A DNA stretch of 64,000 nt from Massospora cicadina (GCA_022478985.1 JAKSZP010006724.1:62001-126000), one strand, 5' to 3'. Positions 11,202-22,307 are shown, numbered from the stretch's first letter. Notes: generated by a model from the letters alone, not told the origin. Numbers and translations are program-made.

Positions 11202-11401
11202 TTAGTCTACCAGCCCCATAATTTTATGTGCACGAATTTTTTTCCTTGTGGGACTTTTCCAAAGTGTAAATGGTGGGCGCCAGCTGTGGGCTTTGGCTAT
11301 GGTCAGCCACACCACAGTTTCCTCTTTTTCCCAAAGGTTGGAGCAGCTCAGTGTTATTTTGGCTGCCTTCAACTAGAAAGTACCCACCCTTCATGCTTGT
11401 A

Positions 11402-12395
11402 CCTGGTGGATACAGACGCTTCTGGGTCCAAAAGTTGTGATTCCCTGACTTTCTGCCGAAAGTTACAAATTCAATTTAAACAAATGGGTTTTACTTCGAC
11501 AGCATGATCAGATGGTGCCAGCAGAATCGGCGCAGATGGGCCTGGGGGTGTTGGATTTGATAACATCAGGGATTCTGTTGCAGTTATGGGATTAGGGTCA
11601 TTAACATCTAAAAATGCGGTTTATAACAGAAATAGGATATGTACCTTTGAACCATATTTGCTCTCTCATGGCTCAGATATGGAATATATTCCTATGTATG
11701 GAATCACCCCAGAAAATCCCTGTTTGACCTCTTCCATGATTCGCAGCACTCAGTAAATTGAAAAAAAGCGTTTACATTATGAAAATGTTTATGCCCCTGC
11801 TGAAGCTATAAAGGGATATATGGCCTCAGTAGTAAGAGTGGCCAAGTATCCCTCTCCATTCTTTGATTCAAAATCATACCAGGGTGACATGTTAATGCCA
11901 GATGAAGAGTTTTGTGGTGCTTTACTGGAGTTTTGGCTTTAAATAAAGACCATTCCAGGTAAATTTATACTGACTGATACCCTTTTCTCCACTTTAGGGA
12001 AATTCAGCACCACTATTCTGGTGGATATTGGCACCATGTAAAACTTTATGGACCAGAGCCTAGCTGACTACCTTGGGCTGAGTTACTTGCCAAGTGGTAT
12101 GATTAGGGGAGGTGCGTCCCAAGGTATTCCCACTCTGAAGATTATTGGGTCAGTGGACTATCAGGTTGGCAAGTACCACTTGTCCGATCACTTCCAAGCT
12201 ATCAAAAACTTCTTGTACCCTATCATTTTAGGTGTGGAGTGGTGGCGGAAGTTTGACTTTAGAACCAACTTGAAAGAAAATACCCTATCCCTAACTTTAA
12301 AATGGTTACATATTAGTTTTTCCTTTGTCAGAGGAAAACGCCCAGGGTGAATTGCCCCACTGGCCCCATCTTCACACTCTTAGCCTTGATTCTAT
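11402..12395 (+). pseudogene. Chromovirus-1 short Gag and protease
   Basis: Gag packages the RNA; the protease cuts the polyprotein. By alignment to chromovirus-2 (ATG at 44,749) the start codon is now CTG near 11,402. Shared residues include DGPGGVGFDN, YGITPENP and SVVRVAKYPSPF. Only about 200 codons precede the protease and I see no CCHC knuckle, which is short for a Ty3/Gypsy Gag. In the protease, ILVDIGTM followed by a stop replaces the expected DTG box (about 12,017-12,040). The C-terminal flap region YPIILGVEWWRKFDF is intact (about 12,218-12,262). Dead copy. Confidence 0.65.
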
Positions 12396-13800
12396 GTGAA
12401 GCCCGCCATGGAGGTTCCACTACCCTCTTGTTTGGAGGGTTTGGAATCCTCTTTTGATGCCGCATCTGCTAACGCACTACCTGATCATTCTGAGTTTGAT
12501 TGTGAGTTCAAGCTCACTGTGAATCTGGTGCATATTTTTTCTCCCATTTACCCATTGACCATCCAGGAGGAAGAGGCGTTAGATGTGTGGTTGAAGGAGC
12601 AGTTAGCCAAAGGCGCGATTTTTCAGCGTACCTCCCCTGTATGCTCCCCACTTCTCTTTGTTGAGAAGGCTGATGGTACTCTACGCCTATGCGTAGACTA
12701 TGGGAACCTCAACTATGTCACTGTACTGGATCTACATCCCATTCCTTTAGATTCTCAGATTGCACGCTATGTGGAGAAGGCGAAGGTCTTCTTCAAGCTG
12801 TATTGCCTCAATGCGTTCAATCAAATTTGGTTTAAAAAAGTGCAAGAGTGGTTAACCGCATTCCATACCAGAAAAGGGATCTTCCAGTTTCAGGTAATGC
12901 CCTTTAAGCTTAAGAATGCCCCTGCTTTCTTTCAACGCCACATTGATGCAGAGGTAGGGGACTTGTTAGGGGTATGCGCAGTTGCTTACATGGATAATAT
13001 CCTGATGTTTTCCCCCCGATCATGAGTACCATACAATACACCTTCAGCAAGTGGTGGAGAGGTTAAAGGCAGCCAGCCTTAAGCTTAAGATTAGCAAGTT
13101 TGAATTTTTCTAATCCCAGGTCACTTTTCTGGGAACGTCTTGTTTGACCAAGGACACATGATAACTCCAGACAAGGAGCAGGCTATTCGTGAGTGGCTCA
13201 CCCCCGCTTCAGTCAAGGAATTGAGGAGCTTTTTTTGGAAACGTGTACATTCCTCAAGAAGTTCACGCCTAATCTTTCCGAGGTGGCAGCACCCTTATAT
13301 AGGGCTAGTGGTGTAAAGGTGCTTCAGTGGTCCCCCATTTTTGAGGATGCTTTCCAAGAAGTGAAGTGCACCCTGTTGTTCACGTCAGTTCTTAGCCATG
13401 TCAACCCCAATAAAGAGTTCATTGTGTATGCTGATGCTTCCAACTTCGCCATAGCAGCTGCCTTGTTACAAGTAGGCAAAGATAGGATCATCTGGTGGAT
13501 TATTTATCTAGAAGAATATCTCTACCTGAGTTGAATTACGCCATTTATTACAAAATGTTACTAGCAGTGGTGGAGGCGCTGATTTATTGGCGTCACCACT
13601 TGCATGGCTCCACCCAGCCATTCCGTGTATGTACAGACCACCGTGCTTAGCTGTACTACCGCGCTCCTCATGTCTTAACCCCACGGCAGACCCATTGGCG
13701 TGAGACCCTTGCCTAATTTGCATTCACGTATGAGTTCAGCAAGGGCAAGGATAATGGTTTGGCCGATGCTTTAAGCTGCAACCCTGTTTTAGCTCCTGAT
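12396..13800 (+). pseudogene. Chromovirus-1 reverse transcriptase and RNase H
   Basis: Copies the RNA and degrades the hybrid strand. The open frame 12,396-13,025 shows SEFDCEFKLTV, EQLAKGAIFQRTSPVCSP, ADGTLRLCVDYGNLN and the catalytic segment as FFKLYCLNAFNQI, where an Asp is expected at the Tyr. The second catalytic box is AYMDNILMFS, with Asn replacing the second Asp of YMDD. RNase H follows with EFIVYADASNFAIAAALL (about 13,418-13,471), a frame change, and NGLADALSCNP near 13,757. Loss of two RT aspartates alone makes it inactive. Chromovirus-2 keeps both positions. Confidence 0.85.
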
Positions 13801-14094
13801 CCAAAGGAGGTAGAAGTTCATAACACACAAATGATGATTCCACCAAATAAAATTGTGTCTCAACTTCCCTCTCCCCCAGCCAACAGGCCAGCGCTTGCAC
13901 CTTTGGAAAATGTGGAGGAATATAGTATGTTCAGAAAGGTAGTCCTTTCTCAGCAACTATCAGCCAAATATACTATAGTACTTGCGAAGAACGCTTTGAA
14001 TTAAGAGGATCTATCCAGGGGCTATCACGTGAAGGATGAGATGGTGTGGTTTCTGGGCGCCTATGGGTTCCTGATGGACCACTGCGCCTGGAAA

Positions 14095-15080
14095 TCATCC
14101 AGGACCGTCATGATAGAATCACCGTTGGCCATTCTGGGAAGGCAAAGACCTTGGAGTTAATATGACGCATGTACAATTGGAAGGGCTTGCCTGCTCAGGT
14201 GGGACAGTATTGTAAAGAGTGCTTGATCTGCAACCAAATGAAACTGAATTGTCAACATTTAGCGGGGTTTTTGGTACCAATCCAGAAGGCTGAAGGGCCC
14301 TGGACTTCCCTATCAGTGGATTTAATTGTGGAATTACCTGCCTCTGATGGTTATGATGCCATCATGGTGGTGGTGGACTGTTTTTAGAAGTTCGCCCACT
14401 TTATTCCTTGAAGAACTACAATAACCGCAGCTGAGATGGCTACGCTCTTCGTCACTCATGTTTTGCGCTCCATGGGGTTCCCTAGGAGATTATCAGTAAT
14501 TGGGGACCCCAGTTTACCTCCGTCTTTTGGGAAGAGTGGTGTAAGACTCTTCAAAATCGCCCCTGCCATTTACCTGCCTATCACTCTCAATCAGGTGGAC
14601 AGACTGAACTAGTGAAATAGTTCTTGGAACAATTCCTGCGGCGTTACACCACCGCGGATCATTCAGATTGGGTTTCTCACCTTCCTATGGCCCAATTTAG
14701 TTACAACAACACTTTGCATTCTTTGATCAGTTGTTCTCCTTTTTTCGCCAACCATGGCTTTAACTCCGCCTTTAACATGGAGCCCAGCTGTGGATCTAAG
14801 GTTGAAGCGGTAATGGACTTTGCCAAGGCTATCAAGAATGTCCACCAGGGGGTTTCCACAAGTTTAGAGGCGGCAATGCAAGTGTAAAAGGAGAACGCTG
14901 ATGGTAGCGCTGAGTGGGTCCAGCGTACAAAGAAGGGGATCTCGTGATGCTTGATACTCATAACATCCCTATCAAGAAGCCATGCAATTAGCTGGGACCA
15001 AAGAAAATTGGCCCTTACCGCGTTGTTAGTAAAGTGGGCCATGCCTCATACCAGTTAGATCTTCTTTCTTTGTTTTGAAT
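14095..15080 (+). pseudogene. Chromovirus-1 integrase
   Basis: Inserts the cDNA into the host chromosome. The N-terminal zinc domain is readable: RHDRITVGHSGKAKT gives the two His, YCKECLICNQMK the two Cys (14,205-14,243). The catalytic core begins LSVDLIVELPASDGYDAIMV with the first Asp. A frameshift precedes the second (GDPSLP in one frame, PQFTS in the next, about 14,500). The GGQTEL glutamate region follows near 14,597, then AQFSYNNTLHSL. The C-terminal domain (AFNMEPSCGSKVEAV) leads to a stop at about 14,885. Broken by several stops and at least two shifts. Confidence 0.8.
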
Positions 15081-15108
15081 CTTCTCTATCTTTCATGAGA
15101 GCAAACTG

Positions 15109-15380
15109 ATGTTGTTTGAGGGCCCTCCACCAGAGACTCCTGAGGGCTATCTCGTGGATGGGGCTCCAGAGTGGGTAGTGAAAGAAATAGTATCCTCACG
15201 CCGTGTTAAAAGAAGACTTGAGTACCTGGTATCTTGGAAGGGTTTTGACGCTTCAGAGAACAGTTGTGTCCCAGCGCGTAACTTTGTGAATGCCTAAGAT
15301 CTGATTGAAGCCTTCCATAAGCGTTTCCCCCAGGCAGCTGGATCTCAACCCAAACCGACCGTTGCTGCAATGAAGTTGGT
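15109..15380 (+). pseudogene. Chromodomain tail of chromovirus-1 integrase
   Basis: Chromodomains tether integrase to modified histones. PEWVVKEIVSSRRVKRRLEY, then LVSWKGFDASENSCVPARNF and, after one stop, LIEAFHKRF match the chromodomain layout. The W of LVSWKG is present, but the usual ENTWEP tryptophan is Cys (ENSCVP), so one cage residue is lost. In-frame stop at about 15,295. The frame ends TAA directly before the LTR (15,451-15,453). Confidence 0.75.
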
Positions 15381-15440
15381 CTCAGCCCACAAGAACTTTT
15401 CCCTAGTGCAAGCCCCTAGAGGGGAGTTGAGCCCCGTCAT

Positions 15441-15450
15441 GAGGAGAGGG
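15441..15450 (+). other. Polypurine tract of chromovirus-1
   Basis: GAGGAGAGGG, followed by TAA and the 3' LTR. The same tract precedes the 3' LTR of chromovirus-2 (49,662-49,671). Primer for plus-strand DNA synthesis. Confidence 0.75.
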
Positions 15451-15452
15451 TA

Positions 15453-15701
15453 ATGACATGGTTAAATAACATGATAGTGGGCACCAACCTCAAGGATAAG
15501 GATGGGTGGCAGGAGTCCCAGAAGGTGAAGCTTCAGGACCTCCCTGACCTCAAGCACACAGTAGACCAACGCTGGGTACAAGCCAAATATGCCCAGTTTG
15601 GTACTAGTGAGGTGCCTAACGCCCAGCCCCTTGCATCAGCCCAGGCGTTAAAACGGACAAGATATTCAATTAATGCAGAAAGTTCAATTCGGTTGATTTA
15701 G
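15453..15701 (+). CDS. Conserved ORF in the U3 of the chromovirus LTR
   Basis: About 82 codons that begin with an ATG made by the last A of the internal TAA and the TG of the LTR (TAATG). Core words are KVKLQDLPDLKHTVDQRWVQ and AKYAQFGTSEVP. The frame is also open in the 5' LTR (10,347-10,598) and recognisable in the LTRs of chromovirus-2 and in the solo LTR at 46,705. Over 25 aligned codons (15,522-15,596 against 40,487-40,561) I count 9 synonymous and 5 amino-acid changes, most of the latter conservative, which suggests coding selection. In chromovirus-2 the pol frame would read into this ORF through the polypurine tract, apart from one TAG. It may be a C-terminal extension of Pol or a separate small protein. 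Function unknown. Confidence 0.45.
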   Translation: MTWLNNMIVGTNLKDKDGWQESQKVKLQDLPDLKHTVDQRWVQAKYAQFGTSEVPNAQPLASAQALKRTRYSINAESSIRLI

Positions 15702-16309
15702 GAACAGGCTTAAAAACACATTCCATTTATGAAATTACGCATTCAGGTCAGATACAACTTCAATCAATTACTTGAGTGAAGTCAATTTCAGTATATTCTA
15801 CTAATTCAGACGGGAGTGCTTGCCTATTGGTAAATTGGTGCTTGGGACCACTTAGGAAGACCCTGGTTTGCCCTGACGTTGTTTAGATTTGATTTTCGTG
15901 ACCAACATTCCTTGTTGGTTGACTTCTCACAATAAACCTTTCCCTTTTTCCCGTTTTTACTTATGTTATCTTGAATGATCCTGTGCGCAGACCTCTTCAA
16001 GGAGGTCTCACGCTACATTAACCATTCCATTTCAAATACAATGAGATTATCCCCTAGTGCACAGTTGGTTCACCCAGGTTGCCTCCAACCTGGGACGTTT
16101 ACACCTTTTCCCTCTGTGCACCGCGTCGCTTTTGGATGGTTTTTTTATCACAATCGCATTTTGCTGATTAAGTTATTATTGCTCTAGCACCCTCTGCTGG
16201 GCTCTATTACCTTTTACAAATAACGGCTAGTTCCCTGGCATTGGCATTGGCCTTATGCACCAAGCACTAACACGCTGGGAACAGGAGAGTTATAGACACT
16301 CTCCTTACA
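15454..16309 (+). repeat. 3' LTR of chromovirus-1
   Basis: Starts TGACATGG, ends CTCCTTACA. Aligns along its whole length with 10,348-11,201, with scattered substitutions and small indels, so insertion is not recent. Confidence 0.9.
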
Positions 16310-16314
16310 AAAAT
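16310..16314 (+). repeat. 5-bp target-site duplication (right), chromovirus-1
   Basis: AAAAT, identical to 10,343-10,347. Confidence 0.85.
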
Positions 16315-16550
16315 AGAATCAAATACAGATTTTGTCAGGCTTTCTTTTTGCATAGTCCAATTACCATAGAAGCCTGTTTCTTCATGCTCAATATTTGCTT
16401 AGAACTGTTTTTAAAATGACCTTTCTCTTCAACTCACTCCAGGTTTTAAGTCGTCCATGTGATATACTGTGACCTCCTAGTAATACAGCATAAACAAGAT
16501 AAAATATGCTTAACCTTTTGAGGGTCAGTCACACCTCTTACTGCAACGCC
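16315..16550. other. Short spacer, nothing recognised
   Basis: AT-rich sequence between chromovirus-1 and element G. No frame, no repeat partner in the window. Confidence 0.6.
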
Positions 16551-16555
16551 ATAGA
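16551..16555 (+). repeat. 5-bp target-site duplication (left), element G
   Basis: ATAGA, identical to 62,859-62,863, 46 kb away. Confidence 0.75.
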
Positions 16556-17266
16556 TGTTGTGACTTGGTATTCTTAACCAAAGAATTAATACCATCTTTT
16601 TATTTGATTTTATTTCATTTAATGTTTATTTACATAAAGATTTTGATTATTAAGCCTTGACATCATTTTAAATCTGTTAAATTAAGTGATAGTACTAAAC
16701 CCTCATTGTCAATGATAATCCACTGATTTCATTATGGTGGATCACCTTGGCTCCGCGCCCACTTTTTTATATATAGGTTTTGTAATCAATAGAAATAAAT
16801 ACTATAATTTTGCTCTGGGCCACGACCAGAATATCTAACTAAGGGTTGATTTTTCCACACCACTGAATTTATCCCTCAAATCACTTATTATCAATTTATG
16901 AGGCTTTACATTATCATAAACAAAATCCATATTTTTTATTATATTTACTCCCTTGCATCATGCTGGCTTAAAATTAAACACTAAGCTTTTTATCCACGAC
17001 GTTCTAGGACAATGGTTTCTACCATTTTCCTGAATAATTATGCACTGCTGGGATTCTTCAGTGCAGTTATTATACCGGAAAGAGGTATAATTATGAGGTA
17101 TTTTCTTCACCTATCTTGTAAAGTAATTACATACTAATGAAACCTTGATGATACAATATTTATCATCTTTTGTAGGGTTACTGTCTTCATACAGTTCTCT
17201 TTATTTTATTATATAAAATAAATGACCTGTGCAGTTGTATATTGACAAATAAGCACCGCTACAACA
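16556..17266 (+). repeat. 5' LTR of element G
   Basis: TGTTGTGACTTGG to GCTACAACA, 711 bp. The partner pieces are 39,343-39,819 and 62,640-62,858. The best-kept block is GGATCACCTTGG-x-(C)CGCGCCCAC with a TATA stretch (16,737-16,776 and 39,527-39,560) and, downstream, CTGGGCCACGACCAG (16,821-16,835; 39,595-39,609), itself a short inverted repeat. Confidence 0.75.
16763..16776 (+). promoter_or_regulatory. TATA-like promoter element in G LTR
   Basis: TTTTTTATATATAG, conserved as CTTTTTATATGTAG in the 3' LTR copy. Position in the middle of the LTR and conservation of the flanking GC-rich block suggest the retrotransposon promoter (inference). Confidence 0.35.
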
Positions 17267-17284
17267 TTTGGTGCTCACTAGAGC
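17267..17284 (+). other. Primer-binding site of element G
   Basis: TTTGGTGCTCACTAGAGC just after the LTR. TGGTGCTCACTA is shared with D (22,310), E (38,288-38,316, minus) and, as TGGTGCACACTA, with F (30,348). One tRNA probably primes all four; I cannot name it. Confidence 0.6.
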
Positions 17285-17324
17285 TACCTTTGGTACTCTG
17301 CTTTCCTTTATAGAAACATCAAAG

Positions 17325-18700
17325 ATGTCATACTCTGATGATGATTGTTGGTGTGGCCCGCTGTATATCCCTTATTATGAACTGGACTATGAAGAGGCTC
17401 AACTAAGTTCTAGTCTCATGGCTCTACTTTCTGGAGCTTTTAATTCAGAATGAACTGACAGATTTAATAAGTGAGGAGGATACCCTATGAACTCACGCCG
17501 CCTTGATGATTTTGATTTACACAACAGAAAAAGCAATTCTAGCTATCAATAAAATATATTAGGAGTTGATAACTATACATAAAGTTAGTCCATTTTCAAG
17601 GGCAAAAAAAAAAAAAAAAAAAAAAAAAATTTAAACTCTCACTTGGTGAAGTTTATCCAAAGCAGGAAAAGTATGACCTAAAATTTTTTTTTGAATAGCA
17701 TCACTTTTTCAGCATAGTAAAGTATCTTCACCAAGAACTTAAGAATACTTTTTGTAGGTTCAGAAAACAGCTTTGCCAAGCCATTTTGTCAGAATTAATT
17801 TTAGTGATTCTATGGTAAAAGTTGTTGCTAATTTGCCTTATGTATTAGATATTGTATCCCTATCAGCTGAAACTGCCAGCCCTGTCACAGAGGCCACCAC
17901 TTCCTTTAGTTCTGACCCTCAAGTTACTCTGACGCCTTTTCTTCAAATAAACCGTTTAACCTAACCAAATTTTATAGGCTGGAAATATCCATACCTTCAT
18001 ATTCTTATTTGAAATTATATGAAAAATACCAATGAAAATACCAAACTGGCATATAAATGAATTCGTTGGATCCTTATAGTCAGGAGTTAGTATTGCTGAA
18101 AATACTGAAGTTGTTATATATTATTTTAACGCCAAAAACACTTTTATTTATTAGTTTGGCAGGGTAGAAACGATTATAGCCCAGGAAACTGCCTTCTCAT
18201 CTACTAACTTCACGCCCAGCGAAGAAGTTTTAACCTTTGCTGATTGTTTTTGCTATGAGGCTTAAGTGCTATATGAGGCTAATGTTCTAAGTCATTAATA
18301 CACTCAATTTTGCTTTTCTAACACGCCTGTGAGCCTCTCAAGAATTGTATCAGGACATTATAACCATGTTGTATCTCAATACTTCCACTACTAAGATTAT
18401 AAACTACCTCTGACACTGTGCCCTTAATTCAGCGCCCCTAATACCAATCCTGCTAAGAAAGAACTTGGAAAACATCTTTTGACCGTGACTACAGACAAGA
18501 ATTTAGGAAAAGCTCCAGTGGAGTAGAAAAGAATATTCTACATCTGATAAAGTTAAAAATCTAAGTTAGCGAACTAAATATAATGGAATGCCGCCATGTT
18601 GGTGAAAGATCCCCTATAAATTTATTAAATGAGTTCACTACGCCTTTGCAGCCACAGGTAAACATTAATTCATTTAATCACTTGAGTCAAGCAGAAACTC
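17325..18700 (+). pseudogene. Element G gag relic
   Basis: The structural-protein region of G. It opens with ATG 17,325 (MSYSDDDCWCG), comparable to MSYEDVSKSE at the start of F's gag (30,395). The first frame runs 43 codons to a stop. Later pieces such as LPYVLDIVSLSAETA (about 17,840) and SPINLLNEFTTPLQPQ (about 18,610) are separated by stops and an A26 run. No zinc knuckle found. Strongly decayed; identified by its place between the primer site and the protease. Confidence 0.5.
17604..17629 (+). repeat. A26 homopolymer
   Basis: 26 consecutive A inside the gag relic of G. Longest homopolymer in the window. Replication slippage or the tail of a decayed retroposon are both possible. Confidence 0.9.
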
Positions 18701-18714
18701 TTGACATTAATACC

Positions 18715-19255
18715 CTTGCCAGCTCAGATGATAACGCTGAGTGCACTTATGTAGACCCTAGTATGCATAACATAATAAAGTTTGGGCAATTGTGGACATT
18801 GAGGCGCCCATCATCATATTTTCTTCAATGCTAAAGAAAAACTGTAAACTGAACCCAATTTTACTCAATGCAAAGCATATGGGACCATGAACCTAAAGCC
18901 ACAACCTCATTAAGATGTATAGCTATTTACCTTTGGCGTTTGGTACTAGAGTGTTGTCTGCTCCAGCTATCATTTTACCTCATAATAACTTTGAGCTACT
19001 TATTGGTACCTCTTTAATGAGAATATTTGGGCTTAAAGCTAACTTTAAGGATAATACTTTGGATGTAGGGGGACAACAGGTGCCATTGTACTACACTAAA
19101 GAATCCCAAGATTATTAATTAGCCTGTTAGGTGAGGTTACCAAGTGCTATGTTGACATAATCAATATTGCTTTACAATTTCCATGTAAGGCTACAATGCG
19201 TGGACCATGAAGTCATAGCAACTTTGTTAATTCTATGGATTTCTCATTAGGTCTG
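18715..19255 (+). pseudogene. Element G protease, cut by element E
   Basis: Retroviral-type aspartic protease. Its active-site box is decayed: AIVDIEAPIIIFSS (about 18,790) stands where D has AIIDMGAPINIVS, so the DTG motif is lost. The second half is clear: LSAPAIILPHNNFELLIGTS and LKANFKDNTLDVGGQQVPLY (18,955-19,090) match PALPYNNYDILI-type sequence in E and the NKNYDLLIKTAF region of D. E inserted at 19,255, downstream of the protease core. The dUTPase-like part resumes at 38,800. Confidence 0.65.
19251..19255 (+). repeat. 5-bp target-site duplication (left), element E
   Basis: GTCTG, identical to 38,795-38,799. Confidence 0.85.
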
Positions 19256-19734
19256 TGTTATAACTTTGGCGAGACTTGAGATACACTGTAGGAATTGCAC
19301 AGGGTTGAGCCCACTGAGCAACGGTCAAATGATGTGGAGATTGTTAGTCCGTTAATTAAACTTAATAATCTATAAATAAGAGGAGACAATCGCCTCAACC
19401 ACACTACTTTTAAAAAATACATCCAGAAGACTCTACCTACGTGCAATTCCTTCTTCATCCTATTCACTTTCCTTCTCATCACTCTTCAAAAACAGACACC
19501 CTTCTTTTCTTCCCATCCTACTCATATCTTTGTTGCTTGGCCAATCCAGACTCTTCTGCTTAGCTATTAATCATTCAGCAGAACTTGTATAGTTTCGCCT
19601 CATCATTAAGGCTCAGACGGAATTCAGTCTATTCACCAAATTGATTATCTAAGTTTGATCCCCCCTCCAGTGATTAAGATACAATCCGCCAAACTAATTA
19701 GGACTTATTGGCCAGTCATACCAATTTCTTGACA
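19256..19734 (-). repeat. 3' LTR of element E
   Basis: Plus strand starts TGTTATAACTTTGGCG and ends TTTCTTGACA, 479 bp. Aligns with 38,317-38,794. Confidence 0.85.
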
Positions 19735-21804
19735 TTGCCCCACTTGACTGGGTGATAAGTACCTCATTGTTTATAAGGGTACAGGAACTTAGCGTGTACT
19801 AAGTTAATAATATAAACACCTGTGGGCTCCTTAATGGTGTAGGCATCTATTCCGTTATTTTAATTATCTCAAATAGTCCAGTACATATGTTGGCAATTGA
19901 GTCCCTTATTCTAAACTCATGTTGGTTGTGGAACATGACATGTTCTACAGCAAACTGGGGGAGACTGCTGTGAATACATTGGTAGCGGCTGACTACAAAA
20001 ATTTCTTAGATAAACTTGTGGAATACACTTCAGTTTAAAGTTTTATCAGCGTGTCCATTAAGTAAGTCAAATAACGCTGGGGCTCTACTCCATCAGTATC
20101 CTACACACAAAAATAAAGCAATGTCAGCAAAGCTGGATGTCTTCCATAAAGTAATTGGAAAAAAATTTTCTCCGTTGACAAATGATAGCTAATATTGTAT
20201 GCAAAGACAGCGCTTAATAGAAGGGTACTCCAGTCAACGGGCTTATTATTCACAAGCTTAAGGAGAATGTTCATCAAAATTCCGTTCACCCATTTAACCA
20301 TTCCACCAGATATGGGGTAATATGGTTAGTTAAGACCCCGCGGATGGCCATCAATTTGTTCAACCTAAGAAGGACATGCGACGTAAAGTTTGTGCTGTTG
20401 TCCATGAGTCTAAACTGCGGACAGCCATGTCTATGTATGACGCTCTCAATAGTGAACTTAGCGATAGTTACAGCCCCTAAATCCCTGATCGCTATTGCTT
20501 CCACCCACCTGGTCAAGTGATCTATAGCTACTAGTATATACTTGGAAAAATTTGCACCTGTTGGTAGAGGGCCCACCACATCAAGGGAAATGGTATGTCA
20601 AGCAAACAGGGCTTAACAAGCTGGCATGTGGTCTTCTTGTGGAAAGGTTTCTGCACTTGACACTGGTGACAAAAAGCAACTATCTCAAGCACATTGTAGT
20701 GCATGCTCTCCCAATAGTACTGTGGCTGCAAAAACCCAACATTTTCCGCAATTCTACATGACCTACCATCCTATTAGCATCCAAAGTAATTTGGGCCTGG
20801 TTGACAGTTTTGGAAAGCTCAGCTTTAATTCTCCAATTCACTTATATATTTCTCATTGCGCAAGAAGGTGTCACGGAGAAGCCCATCTAGCACTTTGATC
20901 ACCTGTGGTGGCTCATAGTGGTTTTTGTCCTTAATTATCTTCTTGTACATTATATCCGCCATATCTGCCATAATGGCAACCATTGGTAGCCATGAAATTC
21001 AGTTCGCATTCAGGTGTTTTGTACCTGGCCAGTGTACAATCTCAGAGTCATTTGCTTGGAGCTTCAGGGACCATTGAATGAGCCACCCTTCAGGTTCCCA
21101 AAGATTCTGAAGCCACAGTAAGGATGCATGATCTATGACCACTTTGAATTTAACCACGTGAAGGTATACCCAGAACTGTTTTTATGCTATATCACCTCTA
21201 AGAACTCCTGCTTGGTTACATTATAATACGTTCATGACAATTTAGGCTGTAGTACCAAACGCGACAGGGTGCTCCATACCGTCATCATCCTTATGGGCTA
21301 ATAACGCCCCTATGGCGGAAAGTGAAGCGTCCATTTGCACAAAAAATTCTTTTTTGAAATTAGGGTATTGTAAAACTGGCGCGCTAGCTAATGCAGTTTG
21401 TAAGACTTCAAAAGGGCTTTGACAACGTTCAGTCCAGCCAAAGGTGGATTTTTCTTTTGTAGCTCAAAGAGAAAACCCCAATACAGCTGAAGCTAGTAAA
21501 AACTGCCAGTAGTAACTGACCATCCCCCAATACACCTGGATATCTCTCTTATTACTGGGCCAAGTCATCTTATGTATAGCTTCCATCTTGGCCAGCTGAG
21601 GTAAATCCCTTTTGAGTCTACCACCAACCTGAGGTATTCCAATTGCTCCTTAAAAAAGTGACATTCTATGAGGCTTGATTTTTATATTGGCTTCAGCAAG
21701 TTGGTGGAACACTTATTCTAAGTGGTCTAATTGCTCAGTGAAGTCCGTGAGAACACATTATATCATCAAGGCAGACCAGAACTCAGGACAGCTTCAGGTA
21801 CCCC
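19735..21804 (-). pseudogene. Element E: RT C-terminus, RNase H, integrase
   Basis: Second half of E pol, read leftwards from the D insertion. Near 21,770 the RT box reads LVCLDDIMCSHG (a YLDD type with Tyr changed to Cys). RNase H sequence is spread over about 21,650-21,050 in several frames. Integrase: zinc-domain end VAFCHQCQVQKPFHKK (about 20,670), core ISLDVVGPLPTGAN with the first Asp (about 20,590-20,550), then YILVAIDHLTRWVEA and LMDNSTNFTSHV with the second Asp (about 20,400-20,365), then VFAYNISYHLS (about 20,190). Stops and shifts throughout. Confidence 0.75.
21800..21804 (+). repeat. 5-bp target-site duplication (left), element D
   Basis: ACCCC, identical to 27,692-27,696. Confidence 0.85.
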
Positions 21805-22307
21805 TGTCACAATTCTGATATGACTGGATGATAAGCGCTAAGTCAATATGGTGAAATGAATGGAATCCATTGGAATTGAGCTGGTAATGGTAATTTAAGC
21901 ACTTCAAAATGAGGCAAAATTGAGATTGTTGGGAAATTGGTCAAATTGGGCGATTCTAAATTGATGAATGAATACTTGATGGAACCAATGAGATATGACG
22001 AAGTGAATTACTAAGCCATGAAAGTGATACCATCTGAAGTTATTACCATACAAGAAGGATGAGTTGGGTGGAGGTTAGGTGGTTGGTAGCTTTAGAGTAA
22101 GTATAACAGCGAGGATCCGCTGTATTAATAAAAGGAATACAAGAGAGTTGAAAGAGCGATTGTTCCATATTTATTTATATATTTATATGTTTATTCTGTC
22201 ATGTCAAGGACAACGATCATCATATCATTGGTCCTAATTGCTCAGTGGGTCAAACCTTGTGCAAAAATCCGTCGGCGTATCTCTCAGATACCGCCAATTT
22301 TATAACA
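21805..22307 (+). repeat. 5' LTR of element D
   Basis: TGTCACAATTCTG to CCAATTTTATAACA. Aligns with 27,190-27,691 at roughly nine in ten positions by eye; most differences are transitions. Confidence 0.9.

Larger units (their letters stand above)
10348..16309 (+). mobile_element. Chromovirus-1: complete but dead Ty3/Gypsy element
   Basis: A 5,962-bp LTR retrotransposon: 5' LTR 854 bp, short Gag, protease, RT, RNase H, integrase, chromodomain, polypurine tract, 3' LTR 856 bp, with duplication AAAAT. The protease-RT-RNase H-integrase order and the chromodomain place it among the chromoviruses of the Ty3/Gypsy group. RT has lost two catalytic aspartates and the protease its DTG, and there are many stops. 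It is the best-preserved whole element here in layout and serves as reference for chromovirus-2. Confidence 0.9.
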
